A stretch of DNA of 64,000 bases from Streptomyces sp. CA-210063 (GCF_024612015.1 NZ_CP102512.1:2542001-2606000); one strand, 5' to 3'; shown: positions 36,036 through 45,802, counted from the first letter of the stretch. Notes: generated by a model not told the origin, from the letters alone. Translations and numbers: made by a program.

Positions 36036-36974
36036 GTGAGTACGTGCACATCCGCGTCCCGACACCTCGACGAGCCTCTCGCGGGGACCGCCGCCACGGC
36101 GAGGACATGGCTGCTGCTGGAACAGCCGGGCCCCTGGGGCGTCAAGGCGCTCACATCGAGCCACCTCGACCCCGCGCTCGGCCGCGCCCTCGAAGCCGCG
36201 GCGGAGGGCACCGGCGTACGCGTGGCGCTCATCCGGCGCCCCGGCCGCCACGCGGACTGCCGCGAGGTCCGTGAGCGCCGCGTGTACGTGGCCCACACCG
36301 TGCCCGGAAACGTCTGGCTGCACAGCGCCACGACGTCCGACCCCGAGCAGTTGCTCGGCCTCGACTTCGCCGCCCTCGGCAAGGGCGACCCTCACACCTT
36401 CGGGACGGTTCTGCGGGGCCGGACCCACACCGGCGCTCCCCTCGCGCTCGTCTGCACCAACGGCAAGCGGGACCGCTGCTGCGCCCTCCTCGGCCGCCCG
36501 CTCGCCGCCGAGCTGGCCGCCTCCGGGGTCGAGGGCACCTGGGAGGTCACCCATCTGGGTGGTCACCGCTTCTCGCCCACCCTGCTCGTCCTGCCGTTCG
36601 GCTACGTGTACGGCCGCGCCGAGGCCCATCACGTCAAGGAGGTCCTCCAGGGAGTGCGGGAAGGGCGTGTGGTCACCGAGGGGTGTCGTGGGGGCTCCGC
36701 CTGGGAGCGCCCCGGACAGGCGGCAGAACTGGCGGTGCGTACGGAGACGGGCGAGAACGCGGCCGGCGCGCTCACCGTCGTCCGCACGGACGGCACCGCG
36801 CCCCGCTGGGAGGTGACCGTCGCACACGTCGACGGCCGCCGCTGGACCATCGTCGTCACCCAGGGCGCCTCCCAGCCGCCCCGCCCGGAGAGCTGCGGCT
36901 CCGCGCTGGGGTCCCCGGCCAGGATGGACGTCGTGGCCGTACGAGAGCTCGCACCGGCCGCTCTGGCGGGCTAG
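36036..36974 (+). CDS. Sucrase/ferredoxin-like (thioredoxin-like 2Fe-2S) protein
   Basis: A 312-residue protein of the Suc_Fer-like family. Candidate cluster ligands are C140, C148 and C149 (CTNGKRDRCC), together with the conserved HLGGHRF (173-179). Despite the family name no sucrase activity is implied; it resembles thioredoxin-fold [2Fe-2S] ferredoxins. The GTG start touches an iron box, so the gene is probably de-repressed in iron starvation and may reduce ferric siderophores or serve iron handling; that role is inferred. No Shine-Dalgarno sequence is seen, so translation may be leaderless. Confidence 0.85.
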   Translation: MSTCTSASRHLDEPLAGTAATARTWLLLEQPGPWGVKALTSSHLDPALGRALEAAAEGTGVRVALIRRPGRHADCREVRERRVYVAHTVPGNVWLHSATTSDPEQLLGLDFAALGKGDPHTFGTVLRGRTHTGAPLALVCTNGKRDRCCALLGRPLAAELAASGVEGTWEVTHLGGHRFSPTLLVLPFGYVYGRAEAHHVKEVLQGVREGRVVTEGCRGGSAWERPGQAAELAVRTETGENAAGALTVVRTDGTAPRWEVTVAHVDGRRWTIVVTQGASQPPRPESCGSALGSPARMDVVAVRELAPAALAG

Positions 36975-37102
36975 CCGCCGCCTGGCGACCGTCGTCGGCG
37001 GCACCGGTCCCCGGCCATCCGAGGCTTCGTCGCGCAAACGCTTCGCACCTGAGATCCACGCCACACCCCACTACGACCGGCCCGCTCCCCCCACGTACCG
37101 TC

Positions 37103-38878
37103 ATGGGTATGAGCCCCACTCCCCCCGCACGCCGCCTGCGTCTCGGTATGCCGCGGCGGGTGTTCTCGCAGGTCCTGCTGATGCAGGTGGCGATCGCCGC
37201 CGGTGTCGCCGTCCTCGCGACCGGGCTGTTCCTCGCGCCGCTCAGCGACCAGCTGGACGACCAGGCGATGCGCCGGGCTCTCGCGATAGCGCAGACGACG
37301 GCGGCACAGCCGCAGATCGCCGAGGACCTGCTGTCGTCGAAGCCGTCCGTGAACGGTCCCGTGCAGATCGAGGCCGAGCGGATCCGGAAGGCGAGCGGGG
37401 CCGAGTACGTCGTGGTGATGGACACGCACGGGGTGCGGTGGTCGCACACGGACCCGGCGGAGATCGGCGGCACGGTTTCCACGGACCCGCGCCGCGCCCT
37501 GGCCGGGAACGAGGTCATGGAGATCGACTCGGGCACCCTGGGGCGCTCCGCCCGGGGCAAGGTGCCGCTGCGCGCCGCCGACGGGAAGATCGTCGGGGCC
37601 GTCTCGGTCGGTATCGAGTACGACAGCGTGCGCGCCCGGCTGATCCACGCGATCCCCGGGCTCCTCGCGTACGCCGGCGGGGCCATGGCCGTCGGGGCGC
37701 TGGCCGCGTATCTGATCTCCCGGCGGGTCCACCGTCAGACCCGTGACCTGGCCTTCTCCGACATCGCAGGGCTGCTGGCGGAGCGCGAGGCGATGCTGCA
37801 CGGCATCCGGGAGGGCGTGGTCGCGCTTGACCGCGCCGGCCGCGTACGCCTCCTGAACGACGAGGCGCAGCGGCTGCTGGGGATAGGCGACGAGGTGGTC
37901 GGCAGGTCGCTCGACGACGCGCTCGGCCCCGGCCGCACGACCGATGTGCTGGCCGGCCGGGTCACGGGCACCGATCTGCTGACCGTACGCGGTCAGCGCG
38001 TGCTGGTCACCAACCGCATGCCCACCGACGACGGGGGCGCCGTCGCCACCCTGCGCGACCGTACCGAACTGGAGCAGCTCGGCCGCGAACTCGACTCCAC
38101 GCGCGGCCTGATAGACGCCCTGCGCGCCCAGGACCACGAGCACGCCAACCGGATGCACACGCTCCTGGGTCTGCTCGAACTGGAGATGTACGACGAGGCC
38201 GTGGACTTCGTCGGCGAGGTGGTCGGCGACGACCGGGCGACCGCCGAGCAGGTCACCGAGAAGATCCACGACCCGCTGCTCGCCGCGGTGCTGGTCGGCA
38301 AGGCGACCGTCGCGGCCGAGCGCGGCGTGGCCCTCTCGGTCGCGCGCGGCACGATGCTGCCGGACCGGCTGATCGACCCGCGTGGACTCGTCACCATCGT
38401 CGGCAACCTCGTCGACAACGCCCTGGACGCCGTCGCGGGCACACCGCACGCGCGCGTGGAGGTCGATCTGCGCGCCCAGGGACGTACCGCGATCCTCCGG
38501 GTGCGCGACACCGGCCCCGGAGTCCCGCCCGACAAGCGGGAGTTGATCTTCACGGACGGCTGGTCCACCAAGACGCCGCCGGCCCACCGCGAGCGCGGCA
38601 TCGGGCTCTCGCTGGTACGCCGCCTCGCCGAACGGCAGGGCGGCAGCGCCCGGGTCACGGAGGCGGAGGGAGGCGGGGCGGAGTTCACCGTCGTACTGCC
38701 CGACGCACTCGCGGAGCCGGGGCTGGTGACGCAACCACCCCTGCCGACGCTTACCTCTACGGCACCCGACGACGGGCCGGCTCGACACGACGGGCCGACG
38801 GCCGGCAGTGACGGGCGGCCGGGCCCCGAGCAGGCGCCCGAAGCCGCCATCACAGCCGCCGAGAAGGAGTCGCGATGA
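37103..38878 (+). CDS. CitA/DpiB-family sensor histidine kinase
   Basis: A 591-residue kinase. TM1 (about 22-45) and TM2 (about 185-206) flank a periplasmic PAS-like sensor of about 140 residues, as in citrate/C4-dicarboxylate sensors. A cytoplasmic PAS domain (230-320) precedes the phospho-acceptor H345 in DHEHANRMH, the motif of the CitA/DcuS class, then the ATPase domain (NLVDNALDAV, DTGPGVP, GIGLSLV). The Pro-rich C-terminal tail is unusual. The stop overlaps the regulator gene as ATGA. The likely ligand is a di- or tricarboxylate. Confidence 0.9.
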   Translation: MGMSPTPPARRLRLGMPRRVFSQVLLMQVAIAAGVAVLATGLFLAPLSDQLDDQAMRRALAIAQTTAAQPQIAEDLLSSKPSVNGPVQIEAERIRKASGAEYVVVMDTHGVRWSHTDPAEIGGTVSTDPRRALAGNEVMEIDSGTLGRSARGKVPLRAADGKIVGAVSVGIEYDSVRARLIHAIPGLLAYAGGAMAVGALAAYLISRRVHRQTRDLAFSDIAGLLAEREAMLHGIREGVVALDRAGRVRLLNDEAQRLLGIGDEVVGRSLDDALGPGRTTDVLAGRVTGTDLLTVRGQRVLVTNRMPTDDGGAVATLRDRTELEQLGRELDSTRGLIDALRAQDHEHANRMHTLLGLLELEMYDEAVDFVGEVVGDDRATAEQVTEKIHDPLLAAVLVGKATVAAERGVALSVARGTMLPDRLIDPRGLVTIVGNLVDNALDAVAGTPHARVEVDLRAQGRTAILRVRDTGPGVPPDKRELIFTDGWSTKTPPAHRERGIGLSLVRRLAERQGGSARVTEAEGGGAEFTVVLPDALAEPGLVTQPPLPTLTSTAPDDGPARHDGPTAGSDGRPGPEQAPEAAITAAEKESR

Positions 38879-39555
38879 TCGAGGTCCTGATCGTGGACGA
38901 CGACATCAGAGTCGCCCGCGTCAACGCCGCCTACGTGGAGAAGGTCGCCGGTTTCCACGTCGCCGGCGTGGCCCACAACGCGGCCGAGGCGCTTCAGCAA
39001 CTGGAGGCGCTGCCCCATGTGGACCTGGTCCTCCTGGACCACTACCTGCCGGACGACACGGGCCTCGTGGTCGTCCAGGAGATGCGTCGCCGCGGCCACC
39101 AGACCGATGTGATCATGGTGACGGCGGCCCGCGACGTCTCGACCGTGCAGGCCGCGATGCGTCAGGGCGCGCTCCAGTACCTGGTCAAGCCGTTCGCGTT
39201 CGCCGGGCTGCGGGCCAAGCTGGAGGCGTACGCGGAGCTGCGGCGCACGCTGGACGGCGGCGGCGAGGCCGAACAGGCGGAGGTGGACCGGATCTTCGGC
39301 GCGCTCTCGGCGGGCGGCGAGCCGGACCTGCCCAAGGGCCACTCCCCCACCACCACCGAGCTCGTACGCCGTGCCCTGATGACCGCCGAGGGCGCGCTGT
39401 CCGCCCAGGAGATCGCCGAACGGACCGGCCTCAGCCGCCAGACCGCCCAGCGCTATCTGAAGCTCCTGGAGCGCACGGGACGGGCCCGGCTGACCCTCAA
39501 GTACGGCGACGCGGGCCGCCCGGAGCACCGCTACGAGTGGGCGACCCGCCCCTGA
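38875..39555 (+). CDS. CitB/DpiA-family response regulator
   Basis: A 226-residue regulator with a receiver domain (acidic pocket VDDD, phospho-acceptor D55 in LLDHYLPD, KPF lysine) and a C-terminal HTH (SAQEIAERTGLSRQTAQRYLKLLE), the layout of DpiA/CitB. It overlaps the kinase by four bases and is its obvious partner. Likely targets are the adjacent converging symporter pair or the nearby citrate synthases; that is inferred from location. Confidence 0.92.
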   Translation: MIEVLIVDDDIRVARVNAAYVEKVAGFHVAGVAHNAAEALQQLEALPHVDLVLLDHYLPDDTGLVVVQEMRRRGHQTDVIMVTAARDVSTVQAAMRQGALQYLVKPFAFAGLRAKLEAYAELRRTLDGGGEAEQAEVDRIFGALSAGGEPDLPKGHSPTTTELVRRALMTAEGALSAQEIAERTGLSRQTAQRYLKLLERTGRARLTLKYGDAGRPEHRYEWATRP

Positions 39556-39620
39556 AGGCCCGGACGCGCCTCCGATACGCCCTCTTGAATCCTGTGCGCC
39601 CCTGAATGCGCCCCGGGCCG

Positions 39621-41213
39621 TCACACCGCCCCGGCGCCCGTCAGCGACCGCACCTCGGTCTCCGCGTACTTCGCCTCGTCCGGCGGCTCGGCCGAGGTGA
39701 CCGAGCCGAGCCAGCCCGCGAGGAAGCCCAGGGGGATGGAGACGAGGCCCGGGTTCTGCAAGGGGAAGAACTGGAAGTCGACGCCGGGAAACAGCGAGTC
39801 GGCGCTCCCCGAGACCACCGGCGACAGCAGCACGAGGACCACGGAGGGGACCAGGCCGCCGTACACGGACCACACCGCGCCCCGGGTGGTGAAGTTCCGC
39901 CAGAACAGCGAGTACAGCAGCACGGGCAGGTTGGCGGAGGCGGCGACCGCGAAGGCCAGTCCCACGAGGAAGGCCACGTTCAGGTCCCGGGCGAGCAGCC
40001 CGAGCGCGATCGCGACCATGCCGATCCCGACCGCGGCGGTCCGCGCGACGGCCACCTCGCAGCGCGGCTTCGACCGCTTGCGCCGCAGCGACGCGTACAG
40101 GTCATGGGCGACGGAAGCCGACGACGCGAGGGTGATGCCGGCGACGACCGCGAGGATCGTGGCGAAGGCGATGGCGGCGACGATCGCGAACAGAACCGTT
40201 CCTCCTGTGGAGTCCGCGCCACCGCCCAGATCGAGGGCCAGCAGCGGCACCGCGGTGTTCCCGGCCGCGTTGGAGCCCCGTACGGCCTCGGGGCCGACGA
40301 TCGCGGCCGCGCCGAAGCCCAGCACGATCGTCATCAGGTAGAAGCCGCCGATGAGGCCGATCGCCCAGACCACCGAGCGGCGTGCGGCCAGCGCGGTGGG
40401 CACCGTGTAGAAGCGCGACAGGATGTGCGGCAGCCCGGCCGTGCCCAGCACCAGGGCGAGTCCGAGGCTGATGAAGTCGAAGCGCGCGCTCCAGTCCCCG
40501 CCGTACTTCAGTCCGGGCGCGAGGAACGCGCCCCCGTGTCCACTGCGATCGGCCGCCGCCCGCAGCAACTGGTCGAAGTCGCCGTGGAACCGCACCAGTA
40601 CGAGCACGGTCAGCGCGATCGCCCCGCCCATCAGCAGGACCGCCTTCACGATCTGAATCCAGGTGGTGGCCCGCATCCCTCCCAACGACACATAGACGAC
40701 CATGAGCGCGCCGACGCCGATGACCGTCCAGGCCTGCGCCGCCTCGCCGTCGCCTCCCAGCAGCAGCGCGACGAGGGTGCCCGCTCCCACCATCTGCGCC
40801 ACCAGATACAGAACGGACACGGTCACCGAGGAGGTTCCCGTCGCGATCCGCACCGGCCGCTCGCTCATGCGCGCCGCGACCACGTCGGCGAGCGTGAACC
40901 GCCCGCAGTTGCGCACCAGTTCGGCCACCAGGAACAGCACAACGAGCCAGGCCACCAGGAAACCCACCGAGTAGAGCAGCCCGTCGTACCCGAAGAGCGC
41001 GATGAGGCCGGAGATACCGAGGAAGGAAGCCGCGGACATGTAGTCGCCCGCGATGGCAAAACCATTCTCCATGGGCGAGAACAGCCGCCCGCCTGCGTAG
41101 AACTCCTCCGCCGAGCCACGCCGGTTGCGGCTCACCCACGTCGTGATCCCCAACGTGACCGCCACGAACCCGCTGAACAGCAGCAGCGCCGGCGTCTGAT
41201 GGTCGCCGGTCAC
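39621..41213 (-). CDS. Sodium:solute symporter family transporter (ActP/MctC-like)
   Basis: A 530-residue SSS-family protein with about 13 hydrophobic helices. The N terminus has AEEFYAGGRLFSPMENGFAIAGDYMSAASFLG, characteristic of acetate/pyruvate-type symporters (ActP, MctC). The GTG at 41213 is chosen because it overlaps the DUF485 stop (GTGA) and has AGAGGG eight bases upstream. The DUF485 plus SSS pairing is the standard yjcH-actP layout and suggests monocarboxylate uptake. It converges with the CitA/CitB-type two-component genes. Confidence 0.92.
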   Translation of the reverse strand: MTGDHQTPALLLFSGFVAVTLGITTWVSRNRRGSAEEFYAGGRLFSPMENGFAIAGDYMSAASFLGISGLIALFGYDGLLYSVGFLVAWLVVLFLVAELVRNCGRFTLADVVAARMSERPVRIATGTSSVTVSVLYLVAQMVGAGTLVALLLGGDGEAAQAWTVIGVGALMVVYVSLGGMRATTWIQIVKAVLLMGGAIALTVLVLVRFHGDFDQLLRAAADRSGHGGAFLAPGLKYGGDWSARFDFISLGLALVLGTAGLPHILSRFYTVPTALAARRSVVWAIGLIGGFYLMTIVLGFGAAAIVGPEAVRGSNAAGNTAVPLLALDLGGGADSTGGTVLFAIVAAIAFATILAVVAGITLASSASVAHDLYASLRRKRSKPRCEVAVARTAAVGIGMVAIALGLLARDLNVAFLVGLAFAVAASANLPVLLYSLFWRNFTTRGAVWSVYGGLVPSVVLVLLSPVVSGSADSLFPGVDFQFFPLQNPGLVSIPLGFLAGWLGSVTSAEPPDEAKYAETEVRSLTGAGAV

Positions 41214-41749
41214 CGCTCGCACCCTCTGGCGCCGCGCGTCAACTCCTGGGTGTCCCAGCGCAGATCGAGCGCGGCCCGGTCCCGGCGCAGCCTCGCGTGC
41301 CGTGCGTACGCCCAGGTGAACAGGAACGTCGTGAGGAACTGCCCGAGTCCCGCCAGCATCGCCACGTTCACCGCGCCCGCCACCGGCCGTGCCATCAGCC
41401 CCGGTGCGGTGGTCGCCGTCACGACGTATCCCACATACCAGCTGAAGAAGAGGGCGACGCCGGGGATCACGAACCTGCGATACCGCCTGCGCACCTCCTG
41501 GAAGGCCGCGCTCCGCCGGACCTCCAGATAGACGTCCGCCGCGTCCCCGCCCCGGTTCTCCCGCTCATCGGCCACGACCGGGACCGGCCCGCCCGCCCCG
41601 TCCGACTCCCCCCAGCCGGACGCCAGCGCGTCGTACCAGGGATCGTCGAACCGCGTGTCCGCGCTGGCGGGGCCAGGCCCCTCGTGTCGCTCAACCGGGC
41701 TCTCAGAACCGCCCTCGCGTCGGCGAGGACGGCCGGTGCTTGACTGCAT
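41210..41749 (-). CDS. DUF485 membrane protein, partner of the symporter
   Basis: A 179-residue protein. The first ~85 residues are a hydrophilic, low-complexity extension; the DUF485 core (about 80-165) has the RRRYRRFVIPGVALFFSWY helix and a second helix ending FTWAYARHARLRRDRAA. Members accompany acetate-type SSS symporters and are thought to assist them. The ATG at 41749 has no strong ribosome site. It overlaps the symporter start by four bases. Confidence 0.88.
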   Translation of the reverse strand: MQSSTGRPRRREGGSESPVERHEGPGPASADTRFDDPWYDALASGWGESDGAGGPVPVVADERENRGGDAADVYLEVRRSAAFQEVRRRYRRFVIPGVALFFSWYVGYVVTATTAPGLMARPVAGAVNVAMLAGLGQFLTTFLFTWAYARHARLRRDRAALDLRWDTQELTRGARGCER

Positions 41750-41943
41750 GCCCAAGCATGGTCAGAACGGAAAGACCCCCGACTCACCTCTTCACCATTC
41801 TTCACCCCATCAGGTGAAGAACCGGCCGGCCTCCCGCACCTGAGCGGCCCGACGGTGATGCACCCGCGTACGGCGAGAAGGGGGCGTGGCGTGCCCCCGA
41901 CCCACAACAACCGAAGGCGCCCCGGCCCAGCCCAGCGCAGCGG

Positions 41944-44064
41944 CTACGCGTCGATGCGTGACCGGTCCAACGTGGCCGCCGAGCTGGAGATGAACTCCTT
42001 GCGCGGCGCGACGTCGTTCCCCATCAGGAGGTCGAACACCTGCTCAGCCGCCTCCAGGTCCGAGAGGTTGATCCGCCGCAGCGTGCGGTGCCTCGGATCC
42101 ATCGTCGTCTCCGCCAGCTGGTCCGCGTCCATCTCGCCGAGACCCTTGTAGCGCTGGATGGAGTCCTTGTAGCGGACACCCTTGCTCTGGAACTCCAGCA
42201 GCTTGTCGCGCAGCTCACGGTCCGAGTACGTGTAGACGTACTTGTCCTGCCCCTTCTTGGGCTGGACCAGCTCGATCCGGTGCAGCGGCGGCACGGCGGC
42301 GAAAACACGTCCCGCCTCGACCATGGGCCGCATGTAGCGCTGCAAGAGCGTGAGCAGCAGACAGCGGATGTGGGAGCCGTCCACATCCGCGTCGGTCATC
42401 ATGATGATCTTGCCGTACCGGGCCGCGTCGATATCGAACGTACGCCCGGATCCAGCCCCTATGACCTGGATGATCGCGCCGCACTCGGCGTTCTTGAGCA
42501 TGTCCGTCACGGACGACTTCTGGACGTTGAGGATCTTGCCCCGGATCGGCAGCAGCGCCTGGAACTCGGAGTTCCGCGCGAGCTTCGCCGTGCCGAGCGC
42601 GGAGTCACCCTCGACGATGAACAGCTCGCTGCGCTCGACGTCGTCGCTGCGGCAGTCGGCGAGCTTGGCGGGCAGGGTCGAGGACTCCAGGGCCGTCTTG
42701 CGGCGCTGCGCGTCCTTGTGCTGACGTGCGGCGATACGCGTACGGGCGGCCGCGACGGCCTTCTCCATGACGACCCGCGCCTGAGCCGCGGCGTCCCGCT
42801 TCGTGGACGTCAGGAACGCCTTGAGCTCCTTGGAGATCACCTGCGCCACGATGCGCCGCGCCGCGGAGGTACCGAGGACCTCCTTGGTCTGACCCTCGAA
42901 CTGCGGCTCGGCCAGACGCACGGTGACGACGGCGGTGAGGCCTTCGAGGGCGTCGTCCTTGACGATGTCGTCCTCGGCGACGCGCAGCATCTTCTTGGCG
43001 CGCAGCACCTCGTTCATGGTGCCCGCCACGGCCTGCTCGAAGCCCGCGACGTGGGTGCCGCCCTTGGGGGTGGCGATGATGTTCACGAACGACTTGAGGG
43101 TCGTGTCGTAGCCGGTGCCCCAGCGCATGGCGACGTCGACACCGAGCTCGCGGGTGACCTGGGTGGGCGTCATCTGGCCGTGCTCGTCCAGGACGGGCAC
43201 GGTCTCCTTGAAGGTGCCCTGCCCGGAGAAGCGGAGGACGTCGCAGACGGGCTTGTCGGAAGCCAGGTACTCGCAGAACTCGCTGATGCCGCCGTCGAAG
43301 CGGAACGACTCCTCGCCCTTGCTGCCGCCCTCGCCGAGGCCGAACTCGTCACGGACGACGATCGTCAGGCCGGGCACGAGGAAGGCGGTCTGCCGGGCGC
43401 GCTGATGCAGATGCTCCAGCGAGAGCTTGGCGTCCTTGAGGAAGATCTGGCGGTCGGCCCAGTAGCGCACCCGCGTGCCGGTCCGCGTCTTGGGGACCCG
43501 CTTGCCCTTGCGCAGGCTGCCGGTCTCGAACTTGGCGTCCGGGCCGTCCCCCGCGAAGGCGCCGGGGACGCCACGCCGGAAGCTGATGGCGTGGGTGCTG
43601 CCGCTGCGGTCGACCTCGACGTCCAGGCGGGCGGAGAGCGCGTTCACCACGGAGGCACCCACGCCGTGCAGACCGCCGGAGGCCGCATACGAGCCGCCGC
43701 CGAACTTGCCGCCGGCGTGCAGCTTGGTCATGACGACCTCGACGCCGGACAGGCCGGTCTTGGGCTCGACGTCGACCGGGATGCCGCGGCCGTTGTCCCG
43801 CACCTCGACGGAGGCGTCGTCGTGGAGGATCACCTCGATGTGGTCGCAGTAGCCCCCGAGGGCCTCATCCACGGAGTTGTCGATGATCTCCCACAGGCAG
43901 TGCATCAGGCCTCGACTGTCGGTCGAGCCGATGTACATGCCAGGGCGCTTCCGCACGGCCTCGAGCCCCTCGAGGACGAGCAGGTGCCGCGCGGTGTAGT
44001 TGGAACCGTCCCGGTCTGCTCCGGTCAGCAGCGCTGTGGACGGCACGGACGTATCGGCGGTCAC
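41944..44064 (-). CDS. parE: DNA topoisomerase IV subunit B
   Basis: A 706-residue GyrB/ParE subunit. The GHKL ATPase domain shows IDNSVDEALGG, DNGRGIPV and the GGKFGGGSYAASGGLHGVG lid; the TOPRIM domain has EGDSALG and DADVDGSH. GTG start with GAGGAG eight bases upstream. It lacks the long insertion of some gyrases and lies in the same neighbourhood as parC, so ParE is favoured. Together they form the ATP-driven decatenase; aminocoumarins bind the N-terminal pocket. Confidence 0.94.
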   Translation of the reverse strand: MTADTSVPSTALLTGADRDGSNYTARHLLVLEGLEAVRKRPGMYIGSTDSRGLMHCLWEIIDNSVDEALGGYCDHIEVILHDDASVEVRDNGRGIPVDVEPKTGLSGVEVVMTKLHAGGKFGGGSYAASGGLHGVGASVVNALSARLDVEVDRSGSTHAISFRRGVPGAFAGDGPDAKFETGSLRKGKRVPKTRTGTRVRYWADRQIFLKDAKLSLEHLHQRARQTAFLVPGLTIVVRDEFGLGEGGSKGEESFRFDGGISEFCEYLASDKPVCDVLRFSGQGTFKETVPVLDEHGQMTPTQVTRELGVDVAMRWGTGYDTTLKSFVNIIATPKGGTHVAGFEQAVAGTMNEVLRAKKMLRVAEDDIVKDDALEGLTAVVTVRLAEPQFEGQTKEVLGTSAARRIVAQVISKELKAFLTSTKRDAAAQARVVMEKAVAAARTRIAARQHKDAQRRKTALESSTLPAKLADCRSDDVERSELFIVEGDSALGTAKLARNSEFQALLPIRGKILNVQKSSVTDMLKNAECGAIIQVIGAGSGRTFDIDAARYGKIIMMTDADVDGSHIRCLLLTLLQRYMRPMVEAGRVFAAVPPLHRIELVQPKKGQDKYVYTYSDRELRDKLLEFQSKGVRYKDSIQRYKGLGEMDADQLAETTMDPRHRTLRRINLSDLEAAEQVFDLLMGNDVAPRKEFISSSAATLDRSRIDA

Positions 44065-44543
44065 GCGGTTCGCTCCTCGCTGAATTTCAGGTGAGGCCCT
44101 TTTGGGTAAGGGGCCGGGCTCTGTTGCCGGTCCGAGGGTACCGAGGCCTGGTAGAGCCGTTGTACCGCTACCCTCGCCGGAAACTCAGAGTAGTCCAGGG
44201 TCGTATGCATGTTCGATCCCTCGATGGGGTGAAGTACATATCACGTTCCCTTCGAGGCATGAACCATTTAGGCTCCGGGCACGTCCTCATGAACAACCGG
44301 CAACCCAGCCGGGAGGACCGTACAACCGAAAGACCAACCACCAGAACCACCGAGCGACCACCCGACAGACAGCGCGAACCCGTACGACACGAAGACACGC
44401 ACTACGGCTCATTCGCCGCCAACCGGCAGCAGACAGCCGGCCCGGAAAGATTTTTTCGAGTTAAAGCCGCGAGCGGGAACGTTTTCGGCCTGGTTGGATG
44501 TTGACCCTGGTACGACAGCTCGTCGAGCTAGAGAAGAGGCGAC
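44065..44543. other. 479-base divergent region between parE and the small zinc-ribbon gene
   Basis: No gene is supported. A TTGACC hexamer at 44504 could be a -35 element for the gene at 44544, but no matching -10 was found. The middle (44280-44460) is notably rich in A and C on the + strand and lacks codon bias. Confidence 0.4.
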
Positions 44544-44774
44544 GTGACTACTGTTCTGACCCCCGCGACCCCGCTGACGGCCGCTGACCGATGCGACCGC
44601 TGCGGCGCCCAGGCCTACCTGCGCGTCGTCCTGCTGAGCGGTGGAGAGCTGCTGTTCTGCGCCCACCACGGCCGCAAGTTCGAGCCGGAGCTCAAGAAGA
44701 TCGCCGCGGAGATACAGGACGAGACGGAGCGGCTCACGGCCGCCCCCGCGACCGCAGAAGAGGACGAGCGCTGA
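44544..44774 (+). CDS. Small zinc-ribbon-like protein, 76 residues
   Basis: A 76-residue conserved actinobacterial protein (DUF7455-like). CDRC (17-20) plus FCAHH about 20 residues later would complete one zinc site. The C-terminal half is a charged helix. GTG start after AGAAGAGGC. A strong terminator follows, so it is probably monocistronic. Its location between parE and hrdB is conserved in streptomycetes as far as I recall. Function unknown. Confidence 0.82.
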   Translation: MTTVLTPATPLTAADRCDRCGAQAYLRVVLLSGGELLFCAHHGRKFEPELKKIAAEIQDETERLTAAPATAEEDER

Positions 44775-44820
44775 CGCTTCGCACCTGACGACGAGCCGCC
44801 ACCGGCTCAAGGCCGGTGAT

Positions 44821-44857
44821 CGGGCGGCCACCCCCGCACACAGGGAGTGGCCGCCCG
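44821..44857. terminator. Bidirectional terminator
   Basis: CGGGCGGCCAC (44821-44831) pairs perfectly with GTGGCCGCCCG (44847-44857). It lies between the small zinc-ribbon gene and the converging trypsin-like gene. Confidence 0.85.
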
Positions 44858-44907
44858 CTCTCGTACCGCACCCGACGTGACACCCGGCCGCATGGGCGCA
44901 CGTCGCC

Positions 44908-45723
44908 TCAGCGGCTCCCCGCCAGCACCCCGGCCACGTACGAGCCCTTGGTATAGACGCCGGGGCTGCCGGCGAGCCCGCAGCCGCTGCCCCATGACAC
45001 GAGCCCGATCAGCTTCCCCTGGGCGACCAGCGGCCCTCCGCTGTCCCCCTGGCAGGCGTCCCGGCCGCCGTTCTGCTCCCCGGCGCACACCATGGAGCCG
45101 GACAGGTATCTGCCTTCCGCACTGCCCGGATAGGCCCTCTCACAGACGGCGTCGGCCATCACCTTCACCGGCGCGGCCCGCAGAGTCTGCGCGTAGTCGC
45201 CGGCGCCGGTGGTGTCCCCCCAGCCGTAGACCGCGGCCGGCGTGCCCGGCACGTAGGCCGTGTCACCGGCCCCCGCCAACCCGATGACGGAGCTCTCGGG
45301 CAGCGGTGAGGCGAGGGTCACCACCGCGAAGTCGCCGGCGTTCGTATAGGCGTCGTACTCCGGGTTGACCCAGGTGCCGCTCACCGGGACCTCGATGCCC
45401 TCGGTCGACTGGAGCTCGGCGCGGCCTGTGATGACCTTCAGATCGGGGATCCGTTCCGGGGGCCCTCCCAGGACGTCTTCGCTGAGGCAGTGGGCGGCGG
45501 TCAGGACCGTCGAGCGGCCGACCACGACACCGCCGCAGAACTGCCCGGCCCGCGTACCCCCGAACCGGTCACGGCTGGACAGCGCCACCGTCCAGGGGGC
45601 CTGGGAGATCTCGACCGGAAGACCGCCGATGACGACCTCGGCCGTCGCCGGCGGCGGTGATACCAGCGGTATGACGGCCGTGGTGGCCGCGATGGCCAGC
45701 AGTCGGGCGAAGGATCGACGCAT
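44908..45723 (-). CDS. Secreted trypsin-like serine protease
   Basis: A 271-residue S1 family protease. A signal peptide (about 1-28, ending PATA) precedes a mature start VVIGG. The triad is complete: H78 (TAAHC), D131 (NAGDFAV) and S228 (GDSGGP). D222, six residues before the Ser, is the trypsin specificity Asp, so cleavage after Arg/Lys is expected. Cysteine pairs typical of trypsins are present. ATG with GAGGAG upstream. There is essentially no propeptide, so it may be active once secreted. Confidence 0.94.
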   Translation of the reverse strand: MRRSFARLLAIAATTAVIPLVSPPPATAEVVIGGLPVEISQAPWTVALSSRDRFGGTRAGQFCGGVVVGRSTVLTAAHCLSEDVLGGPPERIPDLKVITGRAELQSTEGIEVPVSGTWVNPEYDAYTNAGDFAVVTLASPLPESSVIGLAGAGDTAYVPGTPAAVYGWGDTTGAGDYAQTLRAAPVKVMADAVCERAYPGSAEGRYLSGSMVCAGEQNGGRDACQGDSGGPLVAQGKLIGLVSWGSGCGLAGSPGVYTKGSYVAGVLAGSR

Positions 45724-45802
45724 GCGCGCTCCTCACTCTGGGACTTGGATGGCACACCCAGAGTGATCTACCAGATCGGCTTCCGCATGCCGCGCACGCG
45801 CC

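Noticed and set aside
44091..44504. Possible small gene upstream of the zinc-ribbon gene
   Set aside because: No codon-position GC bias, no plausible ribosome site, no domain; the A/C-rich composition suggests non-coding leader.
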